Assembly: GCF_051967035.1 (NCBI RefSeq)
Contig: NZ_JBQCKK010000009.1
Coordinates: 62,001 to 126,000, forward strand
Length of the DNA: 64,000 nucleotides
Direction: 5' to 3'
Source: Brevibacillus sp051967035
GTDB taxonomy: Bacteria > Bacillota > Bacilli > Brevibacillales > Brevibacillaceae
The notes under the pieces: model-generated
Seen by the model: only the letters and a program-made list of their open reading frames with translations
Databases searched by the model: none
Told to the model about the DNA's origin: nothing
Translations under genes and position numbers: made by a program
Part shown: positions 35,290 to 43,069 of the stretch, one piece after another
How positions within the stretch are numbered: the stretch's first letter is position 1
How the letters are laid out: every line of letters starts with the position of its first letter

Positions 35290-35306
35290 TGTCAGATTAT
35301 ATGACG
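35290..35306. promoter_or_regulatory. TnrA/GlnR-like box 2 upstream of amt
   Basis: TGTCAGATTATATGACG fits the same consensus except for the final base. Its first base is exactly 30 bp from that of box 1, about three helical turns, which suits cooperative binding on one DNA face. Confidence 0.75.
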
Positions 35307-35484
35307 CAGAAAAACGAAATGCAATTCTTTTTTCATAAAGAAACAGAAAACTCCAATCCTTCTGTCTACACAGAGGCGGCGCTCATGCTCCGCTCCCGCA
35401 TTTTCTGTCCGAATGGCTGTCTATATGGAAGCGCAAGGTATACTATAGAGAAAAAGAGGTTTGTGTAAAAGGAGGGGGATGGCC

Positions 35485-35823
35485 ATGGGAGGATGTGTCA
35501 TCATCGTGGAAGGGAAAACAGACAAGGAGCGGCTGCTCCGCGTGCTGGCCGAGCCTGTGACCATCTACTGCACGTACGGCTCCTACAGCCAGGAAAAAGG
35601 CGAGCAGCTTTTGGCGCAAGCGGAGTCGGCAGAGGAAGTGTACCTGTTTACCGATGAAGATGACAGCGGAAAAAAACTGCGGGCGAGCTTGTCCGAGGAT
35701 TTTCCTGGCGCCGTGCATCTGTACACGACGAAGATGTACCGAGAAGTAGCGAGTACGCCCTTGCCTGTGCTGGCTGAAATATTGGAGCGGGCCGGATTTG
35801 CCGTGATTACACCCGAATCGTGA
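35485..35823 (+). CDS. Toprim domain protein (YusF-like)
   Basis: A 112-aa protein with the Toprim signature: VIIVEGKTDKERL at the N-terminus and LFTDEDDSGKKL in the middle, matching YusF-type small Toprim proteins. Toprim folds bind Mg and act in primases, topoisomerases and nucleases; the reaction here is unknown. Two ATGs (35479 and 35485) are in frame; the second has the better spacing from AAAGGAGGGGG. Confidence 0.82.
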   Translation: MGGCVIIVEGKTDKERLLRVLAEPVTIYCTYGSYSQEKGEQLLAQAESAEEVYLFTDEDDSGKKLRASLSEDFPGAVHLYTTKMYREVASTPLPVLAEILERAGFAVITPES

Positions 35824-35913
35824 TGCTGGAAATACTGGAAAGCGATCAGGGGATAAAACACCTCGCCATCGGCTATAACAGTAGTAAATGGATTGGTGGA
35901 GGTGCAAAGGCAA

Positions 35914-36120
35914 TTGCGCGGCTTGATGACCTTTTTTCATCGTATGAACATCCTGATGTGGCTGCTGGGCATTTTCATTGCTCATGCGTTGCTCTATCTC
36001 GCACTGGGGACAGCCACCTGGCTGGCGACTTCTCTCTTGGCGACAGCCTTCTACGGAATTATCCTGCTCGTAGGCAAACTGATTGCCAGTCGTTACCCTG
36101 ACAAGGAAGAAAGCAGATGA
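35914..36120 (+). CDS. Small two-helix membrane protein (68 aa)
   Basis: The hydrophobic product has two membrane segments, MNILMWLLGIFIAHALLYLA and ATSLLATAFYGIILLVGKL, with a charged end. I do not recognise a family. A TTG at 35914 lies 9 bases after GGAGGTG; the ATG at 35926 is also possible. The terminator begins at its stop codon. Confidence 0.55.
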   Translation: MRGLMTFFHRMNILMWLLGIFIAHALLYLALGTATWLATSLLATAFYGIILLVGKLIASRYPDKEESR

Positions 36121-36152
36121 AAAGCCGGCTGGGCCAAAAGCCGGCTTTTTCC
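36119..36152 (+). terminator. Terminator after the small membrane protein
   Basis: Perfect arms AAAAGCCGGC and GCCGGCTTTT flank a 10-base loop; the hairpin is also usable by the convergent uppP. Confidence 0.8.
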
Positions 36153-36168
36153 TTGCGATTTTCCGGCG

Positions 36169-36948
36169 CTACCAGCCGAAAAACTGGAGGGCGAGAATCA
36201 GGGCGCCCAATACCCAGACGTAGACAGCGAAGCCCTTCATCGAGCCGGTACTGATGATTTTCAGCATCCAGCGAATGGCGACGTACCCGGCCAGGCCGGC
36301 ACACATCGTTCCGACGAGCATCGGGATGAAAAGCGCGGTATCGAGCGGCGCGGCAACCAGCTTGGCCGTTTGCAGCACACAGGCTCCCAGGATGGCAGGC
36401 AGCGAAATCAAAAAAGAAAAACGGGCGGCGTCAGCGCGGTCAATCCCGCGCAGGAGCGCTCCGGCGATCGTCAGCCCCGAACGGGATATGGCAGGCAAAA
36501 TCGCTGCCCCTTGCAGCGTGCCGATGATGAGCGCATCCGTGTAGCGAATGTCGTCAAATTTGCGTTGGCCCCGCCGCATGGATTCCACCGCCCACAAAAT
36601 CGCACCCGTGGCCAAAAACTCCCAGCCGATGGTGATTCCGGTGCGGGAAATCTCTTCGAAGTAGTCTTCGAACAACAAGCCAATCGCCGCAGTTGGAAGC
36701 GTGCCGACGACGAGCAGCTTTGTCAGCTTGGAAAACGGGTGCAGGACGATAAAGCGAATCTGCGGCCAGAACACGATGACGACAGCGATCAGCGTTCCGA
36801 AATGCAGCATCGTGTCAAAGAGCAGCCCGACTTCCTGCATGCCGAACAGCTTTCGGAACAAGACGAGGTGGCCTGTACTGGAAATCGGCAAAAACTCCGT
36901 CAATCCCTGGACAATTCCGAGAAAAATATGTTCAAGCAGCACGAGCAT
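36169..36948 (-). CDS. uppP: Undecaprenyl-diphosphatase UppP/BacA (second copy)
   Basis: A 259-aa UppP with VQGLTEFLPISSTGHLVLF near the N-terminus and SRSGLTIAGALLRG near residue 165. The first motif has Gln-Gly-Leu-Thr-Glu, within the Q/E-XXX-E pattern of the family. It diverges clearly from the copy at 962-1792. The ATG at 36948 follows AGGAG by about 9 bases; the longer frame to 36993 is not needed. Its role is probably the same, possibly in another growth stage. Confidence 0.93.
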   Translation of the reverse strand: MLVLLEHIFLGIVQGLTEFLPISSTGHLVLFRKLFGMQEVGLLFDTMLHFGTLIAVVIVFWPQIRFIVLHPFSKLTKLLVVGTLPTAAIGLLFEDYFEEISRTGITIGWEFLATGAILWAVESMRRGQRKFDDIRYTDALIIGTLQGAAILPAISRSGLTIAGALLRGIDRADAARFSFLISLPAILGACVLQTAKLVAAPLDTALFIPMLVGTMCAGLAGYVAIRWMLKIISTGSMKGFAVYVWVLGALILALQFFGW

Positions 36949-37136
36949 GGAAATGGTCACTCCTGTCTGTAGGCAAAATGAGACCGGGTACAAGGCATCT
37001 TACTGTCATATGTATGTGCGTGGAGACAAGACTTGCCTTTTGGGAAGCGGCATGGACAAAAAAAGTTGTGGTATTTTCCCGACCGGGACGGGTATAGTTA
37101 GGGTGCATAGAGGAAGAGAGTGAGGAAGAAACAAAG

Positions 37137-38048
37137 ATGCACAAAAGAAACAAACGCGAGCCGCAACGGGCGGCGGCAGGAAACCTGCAAGCGGGCATGA
37201 CGCTGACCATGAAAGTGGCGCGAAAAACGGAGATCGGCTATTTTTTGCACGCGGACAACGAGGAAGTGTTTTTGCATGAAAAGGAAGCGCATGAGCGTCT
37301 TGGTGTAGGCGATGAGGTAGAAGTGTTTTTGTACCACGACCACGAGAATCGGCTGGCGGCGACGATGGATATGCCTCATGTCGGCATGGGCGAGTACGGC
37401 TGGCTGGAGGTCGTGGATGTATCGCCGCGGATGGGCGTGTTTTTGGACAACGGGATCAAAAAAGATTTGCTGTTGTTTGTCGATGATCTGCCAAAGCTTG
37501 CGGATGAATGGCCGCGTCCGCGCGATCAGATATTGGTGACGCTGAAGCACGACAAGCTCGGCCGCCTGCTCGCCAAGCCGGTAACGGAAGCGGAAGTGAC
37601 GAAAATCGCCGTTCCTGCAGACAGCCGTATGCGAAACAAGCAGGTGGAAGGTACCGTCTACAAGGTTATTGCGGCAGGGGCGTTTTTGCTGACGGAGGAT
37701 GACCATATTTTGTTTATCCACCGCGACGAGATGGTGGGCCGCCTGCGGCTGGGCCAGACGATTCGCTGCCGCATCAGCTATGTGCGCGAAGACGGCCGGC
37801 TGAACGGCTCGATGAGGGAGCGCAAGGAAGTGCAGTACGGCGAGGATGCTGACAAGCTGCTGCGCTACTTGATCAATCGCAACGGGGCGATGCCCTACAC
37901 GGACAGCACGGAAGCGGAGATCATCCGCGAAAAATTCCAGATGAGCAAATCCAGCTTCAAACGAGCGCTTGGCAAGCTGATGAAGGAGCGCCGCGTGGAG
38001 CAGGTAGACGGCTGGACCAAAATCATTCGCAGCAGCGAGGAATCATAA
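37137..38048 (+). CDS. CvfB/YitL-family S1 RNA-binding protein
   Basis: A 303-aa protein with tandem S1-type beta barrels, including LTMKVARKTEIGYFLHAD and GYGW-like EYGWLEVVDVSPRMGVFLDN, and a C-terminal winged helix (KFQMSKSSFKRALGKLMKERR). It belongs to the CvfB (conserved virulence factor B) group, which binds RNA and affects gene expression in staphylococci. The function in this organism is unknown. It has its own terminator. Confidence 0.88.
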   Translation: MHKRNKREPQRAAAGNLQAGMTLTMKVARKTEIGYFLHADNEEVFLHEKEAHERLGVGDEVEVFLYHDHENRLAATMDMPHVGMGEYGWLEVVDVSPRMGVFLDNGIKKDLLLFVDDLPKLADEWPRPRDQILVTLKHDKLGRLLAKPVTEAEVTKIAVPADSRMRNKQVEGTVYKVIAAGAFLLTEDDHILFIHRDEMVGRLRLGQTIRCRISYVREDGRLNGSMRERKEVQYGEDADKLLRYLINRNGAMPYTDSTEAEIIREKFQMSKSSFKRALGKLMKERRVEQVDGWTKIIRSSEES

Positions 38049-38050
38049 CC

Positions 38051-38112
38051 AATCCCTCCCATGCGCTCTTGCCTCTTGCAAGCAGGGGGAACGCATCGGG
38101 AGGGATTTTCTT
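38051..38112 (+). terminator. Terminator after the cvfB-like gene
   Basis: A long hairpin pairs AATCCCTCCC plus ATGCG with CGCAT plus GGGAGGGATT, followed by TTTC. Confidence 0.75.
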
Positions 38113-38179
38113 TGTTTTTCCCCTATTCCGATAGAAAAATATAGTAAAATAGGGAAGGCAGCCAGCCCCTTCTTTGGAT

Positions 38180-38335
38180 CGTTCGAAGAGAGGGAATGAA
38201 TCCCTGGTATTGCTCTCGTTCATCCTGTTGTGGGGTGACGGTGAGGCTCTTGCCTTCTCGCTGTCTCGCGTTAATACGTTGCACTATCGCCCCTGTACGA
38301 AGGAGAAGGACTGACCTCGCTTTGCCACTCGAACG
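38180..38335 (+). other. Intergenic stretch with nested complementary arms before the ytpB-like gene
   Basis: Between the cvfB terminator (38112) and 38433 there is no convincing ORF. Nested pairings are CGTTCGA 38180-38186 with TCGAACG 38329-38335, GTGAGG 38241-38246 with CCTCGC 38315-38320, and CCTTCTC 38253-38259 with GAGAAGG 38303-38309, plus a small hairpin near 38191. The stems could be a leader RNA or small RNA, but each is short enough to be chance. I saw no clear promoter. Confidence 0.3.
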
Positions 38336-38432
38336 TTCGCAGCGAACCCAATGGTACGGCATGGGGGGAGTTTTGGAGTGCGGGTGGCAAATGTGGTAAG
38401 ATATTTCTATTGTTGCTTGGGGAGGGAAGCAT

Positions 38433-39488
38433 GTGAGCGAACTACGCAATCCGTGGCAGTTACTCTATCGGGTCTATCGTCATGTTCAACCTGTTCTGGA
38501 GCGGGAGTTTACGGCCTGGTACGAAAAAGCGCAGGCGATTCCCAATCCGGAGCTTGGGAAGCAGGCGCAGGACAGTATGAATTCGAAAAAATTCCATTGC
38601 CAGGGAGGATGCGTCTACGCTGCGCAGGTCATCCCGTACGTGGAGACGATCGTGCCTTTGATCGTGGCGTACCAGACGATCAGCGACTATCTGGACAATT
38701 TGTGCGATCGCAGCACTTCCCTGGACCCAAAAGACTTTCGGCAGCTGCATTATTCGATGCAGGATGCCTTGACACCCGGTGCGCCATTGCGCGATTACTA
38801 CCGATACCGCGAGGACAAAGACGACGGAGGCTTTTTGGCAGATTTGGTGCAGACCTGTCAACGGTATGCGGCCCAGCTGCCCGCTTACAGCAAGATTCAG
38901 CCGCAAGTGCTCGTCTTTTCCTGTTTGTACAGCGATCTGCAAGTGTACAAGCACATCGCCCAGCATTTGCGCGAGGCGGAGCTTCTGGCCTGGTGGGAAG
39001 AGCACAGGGAGCGCTACGACTATTTGCACTGGCAGGAGTTTGCCGCCGTAACAGGCTCGACCATCGGGATTTTCGCCCTGTTTTGCCTCGCGACCGAGGA
39101 AAATGTCAGCGAGGAGACTATCCACACCGTCAGCGAGGCCTACTTTCCATGGCTTTGCGGATTACATATTTTGCTCGATTACTTGATTGATCTGGAGGAA
39201 GACAGGCTGGGCGGAGATTTGAACTTCGTGAGCTACTATGAGTCCGAGCAGGTGGCGGCGGAGCGCTTGCAATTCTTCATCAAACAAGCAAAGGCAAGCG
39301 TAGCACGCTTGCCAAATCCTGCATTTCACCGTATGATCGTGGACGGGCTGGTCGCCTTTTATCTGGCTGATCGAAAAGTAAACCGCAATCAGCCGCACAT
39401 TTATACTATCGCTAGACAGCTGTTGAAACAGGCGAAAGGGTTGCCGTCCGTCCTGTTTTATGTGAACAGCCTGCTTGTACGGCGATAA
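38433..39488 (+). CDS. Tetraprenyl-beta-curcumene synthase-like (YtpB, DUF2600)
   Basis: A 351-aa protein of the YtpB/DUF2600 family. Members cyclise tetraprenyl diphosphate to tetraprenyl-beta-curcumene, the first step to sesquarterpenes in Bacillus. Motifs include GGCVYAAQVIPYVETI, DYLDNLCDRSTSLDP and LLDYLIDLEEDRLGGDLNFV; the acidic pairs probably bind Mg and diphosphate. The start is a GTG after GGGGAGGGAAGC; the ATG two bases upstream is out of frame. Partner genes of the pathway are not adjacent. Confidence 0.85.
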   Translation: MSELRNPWQLLYRVYRHVQPVLEREFTAWYEKAQAIPNPELGKQAQDSMNSKKFHCQGGCVYAAQVIPYVETIVPLIVAYQTISDYLDNLCDRSTSLDPKDFRQLHYSMQDALTPGAPLRDYYRYREDKDDGGFLADLVQTCQRYAAQLPAYSKIQPQVLVFSCLYSDLQVYKHIAQHLREAELLAWWEEHRERYDYLHWQEFAAVTGSTIGIFALFCLATEENVSEETIHTVSEAYFPWLCGLHILLDYLIDLEEDRLGGDLNFVSYYESEQVAAERLQFFIKQAKASVARLPNPAFHRMIVDGLVAFYLADRKVNRNQPHIYTIARQLLKQAKGLPSVLFYVNSLLVRR

Positions 39489-39499
39489 CGGAGAAGAGG

Positions 39500-39673
39500 T
39501 TAGCGCAAGTGCTTGCGCTTGTACGAAAAGCCAAATCCCATCAATGAGAAGGCAGCAACGATACAACCGAGGATACCGAGGGGGCTTTTTTCCCCGATGG
39601 AAATGCCAACTCCGATGAGACAGGCGGTTACGCAAATTGCCAAAGCCAGTGTTACCATTTGATAACGATTCAT
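39500..39673 (-). CDS. Small membrane protein, DUF5325-like (57 aa)
   Basis: A short gene not shown by length filters. AGGAGGTT lies 8 bases before the ATG. The product MNRYQMVTLALAICVTACL and following has two membrane segments and ends FGFSYKRKHLR, a pattern I recall for DUF5325. The function is unknown. It converges with ytpB with 11 bases between the stops. Confidence 0.65.
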   Translation of the reverse strand: MNRYQMVTLALAICVTACLIGVGISIGEKSPLGILGCIVAAFSLMGFGFSYKRKHLR

Positions 39674-39789
39674 CGGTTTGTAACCTCCTATCTGTCACTG
39701 TTCCCATTATACCTTATTTTCCGCGAAAAGCACCTAGGGAAAGATTCCGGAAAACCTAGTAAATTATTGTGAAGTGGTGGAGAACGTAG

Positions 39790-40410
39790 ATGGAAAGTAT
39801 TATACAAATTAGAAAAGGGAATCAATTGGTGGAAGGCCATGTGACCTATGAAGAAGGAGATTTGATCGAAGCAGTCTTCCCCCGTCCCTTTGAAGTGACG
39901 GTCGGCGATCAGATCCCTTGTTTGTTGACCGCTGATTATGAAACGATCAGCAATTTCGATGCGGTCGTGGTGGCGAAGGACAACAATCGGCTGTTTTTGT
40001 TCCATTCGCCTACAGTCAGCGAGTTCCGCGAGCAGCGCAGGCGCTATCCACGCTTTGACATGGAGGTAAAAGGCTGGGTTCAGTATCCGACACAGGAGCC
40101 GGATTCGTTGTTTTCCGTATACAGCCAAATGGTCTATCTGGTGAACCTGAGTCTCGGAGGACTGGCATTTCGGGCAGACAAACCCGTTCCGATCGACCAG
40201 GCGATTGTTTTTTCCTTTGAGCTGTACGGACGAAACAGGCCGGACGGGGTAGTAAAGGCAGAGCTGCAAGTCATTCACGAACGGATTGAAGGCCCGCACT
40301 ACTTTTACGGCTGTACGATCAAATCAATCGCGGCCCGACATTTCCACAATTTGCGCAAATACATTTTGCACAGGCAACTGGAGGAACGCAGGCAAGTAAA
40401 AATCGAATAA
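39790..40410 (+). CDS. PilZ domain protein
   Basis: A 206-aa protein with an N-terminal YcgR-like segment and a C-terminal PilZ domain, shown by RRRYPRFDMEVKGWVQ and VNLSLGGLAFRA (the RxxxR and D/NxSxxG motifs that bind cyclic di-GMP). Proteins of this kind adjust flagellar speed or exopolysaccharide synthesis. Not in an operon with flagellar genes here. A GGTGGAGA site precedes the ATG. Confidence 0.85.
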   Translation: MESIIQIRKGNQLVEGHVTYEEGDLIEAVFPRPFEVTVGDQIPCLLTADYETISNFDAVVVAKDNNRLFLFHSPTVSEFREQRRRYPRFDMEVKGWVQYPTQEPDSLFSVYSQMVYLVNLSLGGLAFRADKPVPIDQAIVFSFELYGRNRPDGVVKAELQVIHERIEGPHYFYGCTIKSIAARHFHNLRKYILHRQLEERRQVKIE

Positions 40411-40419
40411 CCTTCTCGC

Positions 40420-40450
40420 GAATTGGTCAACTGGGACCAATTTTTTTTTT
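40420..40450 (+). terminator. Terminator after the PilZ gene
   Basis: The arms AATTGGTC and GACCAATT are perfect and are followed by ten or more Ts. Confidence 0.85.
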
Positions 40451-40651
40451 GCAAGTAGGCCATTTTCATGGAGGGGGCAGGTGTTTTGTTCAGCAAAAAG
40501 AGGAACAAAAACGGCGGCTCGCGAAGCTTTGTCTGTATGACGTCCGTGTACATCGTTTGTCTGCTGAGGCTGGAGGCAGCGGGCAGTCGGGAGCGGCGGC
40601 ATGGTCAGCCGATTTTGGCGGAGAGGGCACGAAACCAAAAGGAGGAACGGC

Positions 40652-41791
40652 ATGAACAGAATCGTGACGTGGAAAAGGTGGCTGCTGGTCGTACTGATTG
40701 TAGTGTTGAGCCTGCCTGCATTGGCTTGTGAGGCAGATGACCCAGCGCTGGATCGGCCTGTACCGCTACCGCAGGAGCTTTCATATCGGACAGAAGCGGT
40801 GGCCGATCAGCTCGATGTACCGTGGGCGCTGGATATCGCCGCTGACGGCCGCCTCTTTTTTACGGAGCGGCCAGGCAGGATAAGAGTCATTCAGGCAGGC
40901 AAGCTGCTGGAACAACCGCTCCTCTCGTTTCCGGCTCCGTTTGTCAGCGAGGGCGAAGGAGGACTGCTGGGGCTTGTGCTCGATCCGCAATTTGCCCGCA
41001 ATCATTTTATGTACGTCTACCATACGTATCAGGACGGGCCACAGATTTACAATCGCGTCCTGCGCCTGCGCGAGCGAGACAACCGGGCCGAGGTCGACCG
41101 GGTGTTGATCGACAAAATCCCGGGCAGCGCCATCCATAACGGCGGCCGCCTGAAAATCGGCCCGGACCAGCGGCTCTATATCACGACCGGAGATGCCCGC
41201 GAGCCTGAGCTGGCGCAAGACATGAACAGTCTCGCCGGAAAAATTTTGCGGCTCAATCTGGACGGGACGATTCCGCAGGACAACCCGTTTCCCGGTTCTC
41301 CCGTCTACAGCCTCGGTCACCGCAATCCGCAGGGGCTGGCTTGGAATCCGGCTACGGGGACGCTGTACAGCTCCGAGCACGGCCCGTCGGCGCACGATGA
41401 ACTGAACCGGATCGAGCCAAAAGGAAACTACGGCTGGCCCGCGATCACGGGCGATCAGGAGCAGCAAGGGATGCGAACTCCGATCTGGCAAAGCAAAGAC
41501 GAGACATGGGCACCGTCTGGCATGGCTTTTGTCCGCAAAGGGCCGTGGGCAGGGCAGTTGCTCGTTGCGAACCTGCGCGGTCAGCAACTGCTGCGCGTGA
41601 AGCTGGACCCTGTCCGTGCGGATGCCGTCACGGAGGTGTCCGCGATTTTGGTCAATGAGCTGGGCCGCCTGCGCGATGTAGCGGAAGGCCCGGATGGATC
41701 GCTCTACCTTTTGACCAACAACCGCGATGGGCGCGGCGAGCCAAGAGACGGGGATGACCGGATCATCCGGCTTGTTTGGCAGCAGCCGTAG
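40652..41791 (+). CDS. PQQ-dependent soluble sugar dehydrogenase-like protein
   Basis: A 379-aa exported protein. After a signal peptide ending LSLPALAC (possible lipobox or type I cleavage), a six-bladed beta-propeller of the GDH_2 / aldose sugar dehydrogenase family follows, with ERPGRIRVIQ, SAIHNGGRLKIGPDQRLYIT and HRNPQGLAWNP. The catalytic His lies in AIHNGG. The enzyme would oxidise aldoses using PQQ. No PQQ synthesis genes are in this window. The gene ends 29 bases inside the convergent MFS gene. AAAGGAGG precedes the ATG. Confidence 0.85.
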   Translation: MNRIVTWKRWLLVVLIVVLSLPALACEADDPALDRPVPLPQELSYRTEAVADQLDVPWALDIAADGRLFFTERPGRIRVIQAGKLLEQPLLSFPAPFVSEGEGGLLGLVLDPQFARNHFMYVYHTYQDGPQIYNRVLRLRERDNRAEVDRVLIDKIPGSAIHNGGRLKIGPDQRLYITTGDAREPELAQDMNSLAGKILRLNLDGTIPQDNPFPGSPVYSLGHRNPQGLAWNPATGTLYSSEHGPSAHDELNRIEPKGNYGWPAITGDQEQQGMRTPIWQSKDETWAPSGMAFVRKGPWAGQLLVANLRGQQLLRVKLDPVRADAVTEVSAILVNELGRLRDVAEGPDGSLYLLTNNRDGRGEPRDGDDRIIRLVWQQP

Positions 41792-43010
41792 CGGCAGTAT
41801 CTGCGGCATGCTTTCCCCAAATCCAGCGCTGCAAAAGAATCGCCCCGCCGCCGACAGCTGCGACCAGCGAGCCGACCCACAAAAAGGCTTGCGTCGGTCC
41901 GAGCCAGGTCATCAGCGCGCCCCCCAGTAGCGGCGCCACAATAAACGTCGCGCTGGACAGCGAATCCAGAATGCCCCTGACGCGGCCGAGTGCGTGCGGG
42001 GGCGTTTCTTTTTGCACGAGGTAGTTGGTGCCGACCGAAGTCAGCCCCGTACCGATCCCGGCGAACAGCGAAGCCGCCAGCAGCCAGTGGATGCCATCTC
42101 CCGGCTGGAACAGGCCGATCCAGGCAAAGCACGCGCCGATCAAAAGCACGCCTCCCCCAAGCACCCATCCGTACGAGCGAATCGTTTGGCGCCGATGCAG
42201 CCAGGTGATCGTGAGCAAGGCCCCCAGCCCGATGATACTGACGGAATACCCGACGACCTCCGGACGCCCCGGCACTTTTTCCCTGAACACGACAGGCAAC
42301 TGCGCGTCCGCCAGCTGAATCGCCATCATCGCCAGCAGGGAAAAAAGCGAGCTGGCTAACAAGACGCGGTTTTGCAAAAACACGGCCCAGCCTTCCTGCC
42401 AGGCGAGGCGAAACGGAATCGCTTTTTCCCTCGAAGCGGGGAGGGGCAGCTTTTTCTCCACGTGGCGCATGGTCGAAAGCAAGACGGTGGAGAGCAGGTA
42501 GCTCCCGGCATTGAGGAGGAGGCAGAGCGCTGGTGTCGCCATGGCGGCGACCATCCCGCCGATCAGGGGGCCGATCAGCTTGCCGCTTTGGAAAACGGCT
42601 CCGTTCAGCGAGGTCGCCTGAAGCAGCTGCTCCGGTGCGACGATTTGCCGCGTCAAGGTTTGTTGAGCCGGATCGTTGAAGACGGAAGCGCAGGAGCGCA
42701 CGGCGATGACGACGAGAAACCACAGCGGATCAGGCATGGCGAGCAACAGCAGGGTGAGGCTTGCCTGCATCAGATTGGCTGCGATCATCATGCGTACTTT
42801 ATGGACGCGATCAGCCAGCACCCCCGCGAATTGCCCGAGCAAAATGCCGGGAGCCGCATACGCAATCGGCAAAAGCGCCATCGTCATCGGATCGGCATGC
42901 CAGACGTAGCCCAGGAAGATGGCGACCGCGATAAAGTCGAACCAGTCTCCCAGCGTAGCCAGTCCGTAAGCGAACAGCAAGGTGCGAAACGGCTTGTTTT
43001 TGGTCAGCAA
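41763..43010 (-). CDS. MFS transporter
   Basis: A 415-aa major facilitator with 12 predicted helices. The loop between helices 2 and 3, GQFAGVLADRVHKVRMM, is the family signature, and the C-terminal half has GIGTGLTSVGTNYLVQKE. The substrate is unknown; the sequence resembles drug efflux or siderophore-type DHA3 members. The start is a TTG after GGAGGGA. It lies in a same-strand cluster with two regulators. Its 3' end overlaps the convergent PQQ enzyme gene by 29 bases. Confidence 0.85.
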   Translation of the reverse strand: MLTKNKPFRTLLFAYGLATLGDWFDFIAVAIFLGYVWHADPMTMALLPIAYAAPGILLGQFAGVLADRVHKVRMMIAANLMQASLTLLLLAMPDPLWFLVVIAVRSCASVFNDPAQQTLTRQIVAPEQLLQATSLNGAVFQSGKLIGPLIGGMVAAMATPALCLLLNAGSYLLSTVLLSTMRHVEKKLPLPASREKAIPFRLAWQEGWAVFLQNRVLLASSLFSLLAMMAIQLADAQLPVVFREKVPGRPEVVGYSVSIIGLGALLTITWLHRRQTIRSYGWVLGGGVLLIGACFAWIGLFQPGDGIHWLLAASLFAGIGTGLTSVGTNYLVQKETPPHALGRVRGILDSLSSATFIVAPLLGGALMTWLGPTQAFLWVGSLVAAVGGGAILLQRWIWGKHAADTAATAAAKQAG

Positions 43011-43069
43011 AAAAATCCCTCCATCGTCTCAAGCTGATTCGATGATAAAAGGGATTTGTCAGAGGCGTA

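Noticed and set aside
38123..38449. A 108-codon minus-strand ORF between cvfB and ytpB
   Set aside because: No ribosome site, overlaps the ytpB start, and the product looks random.
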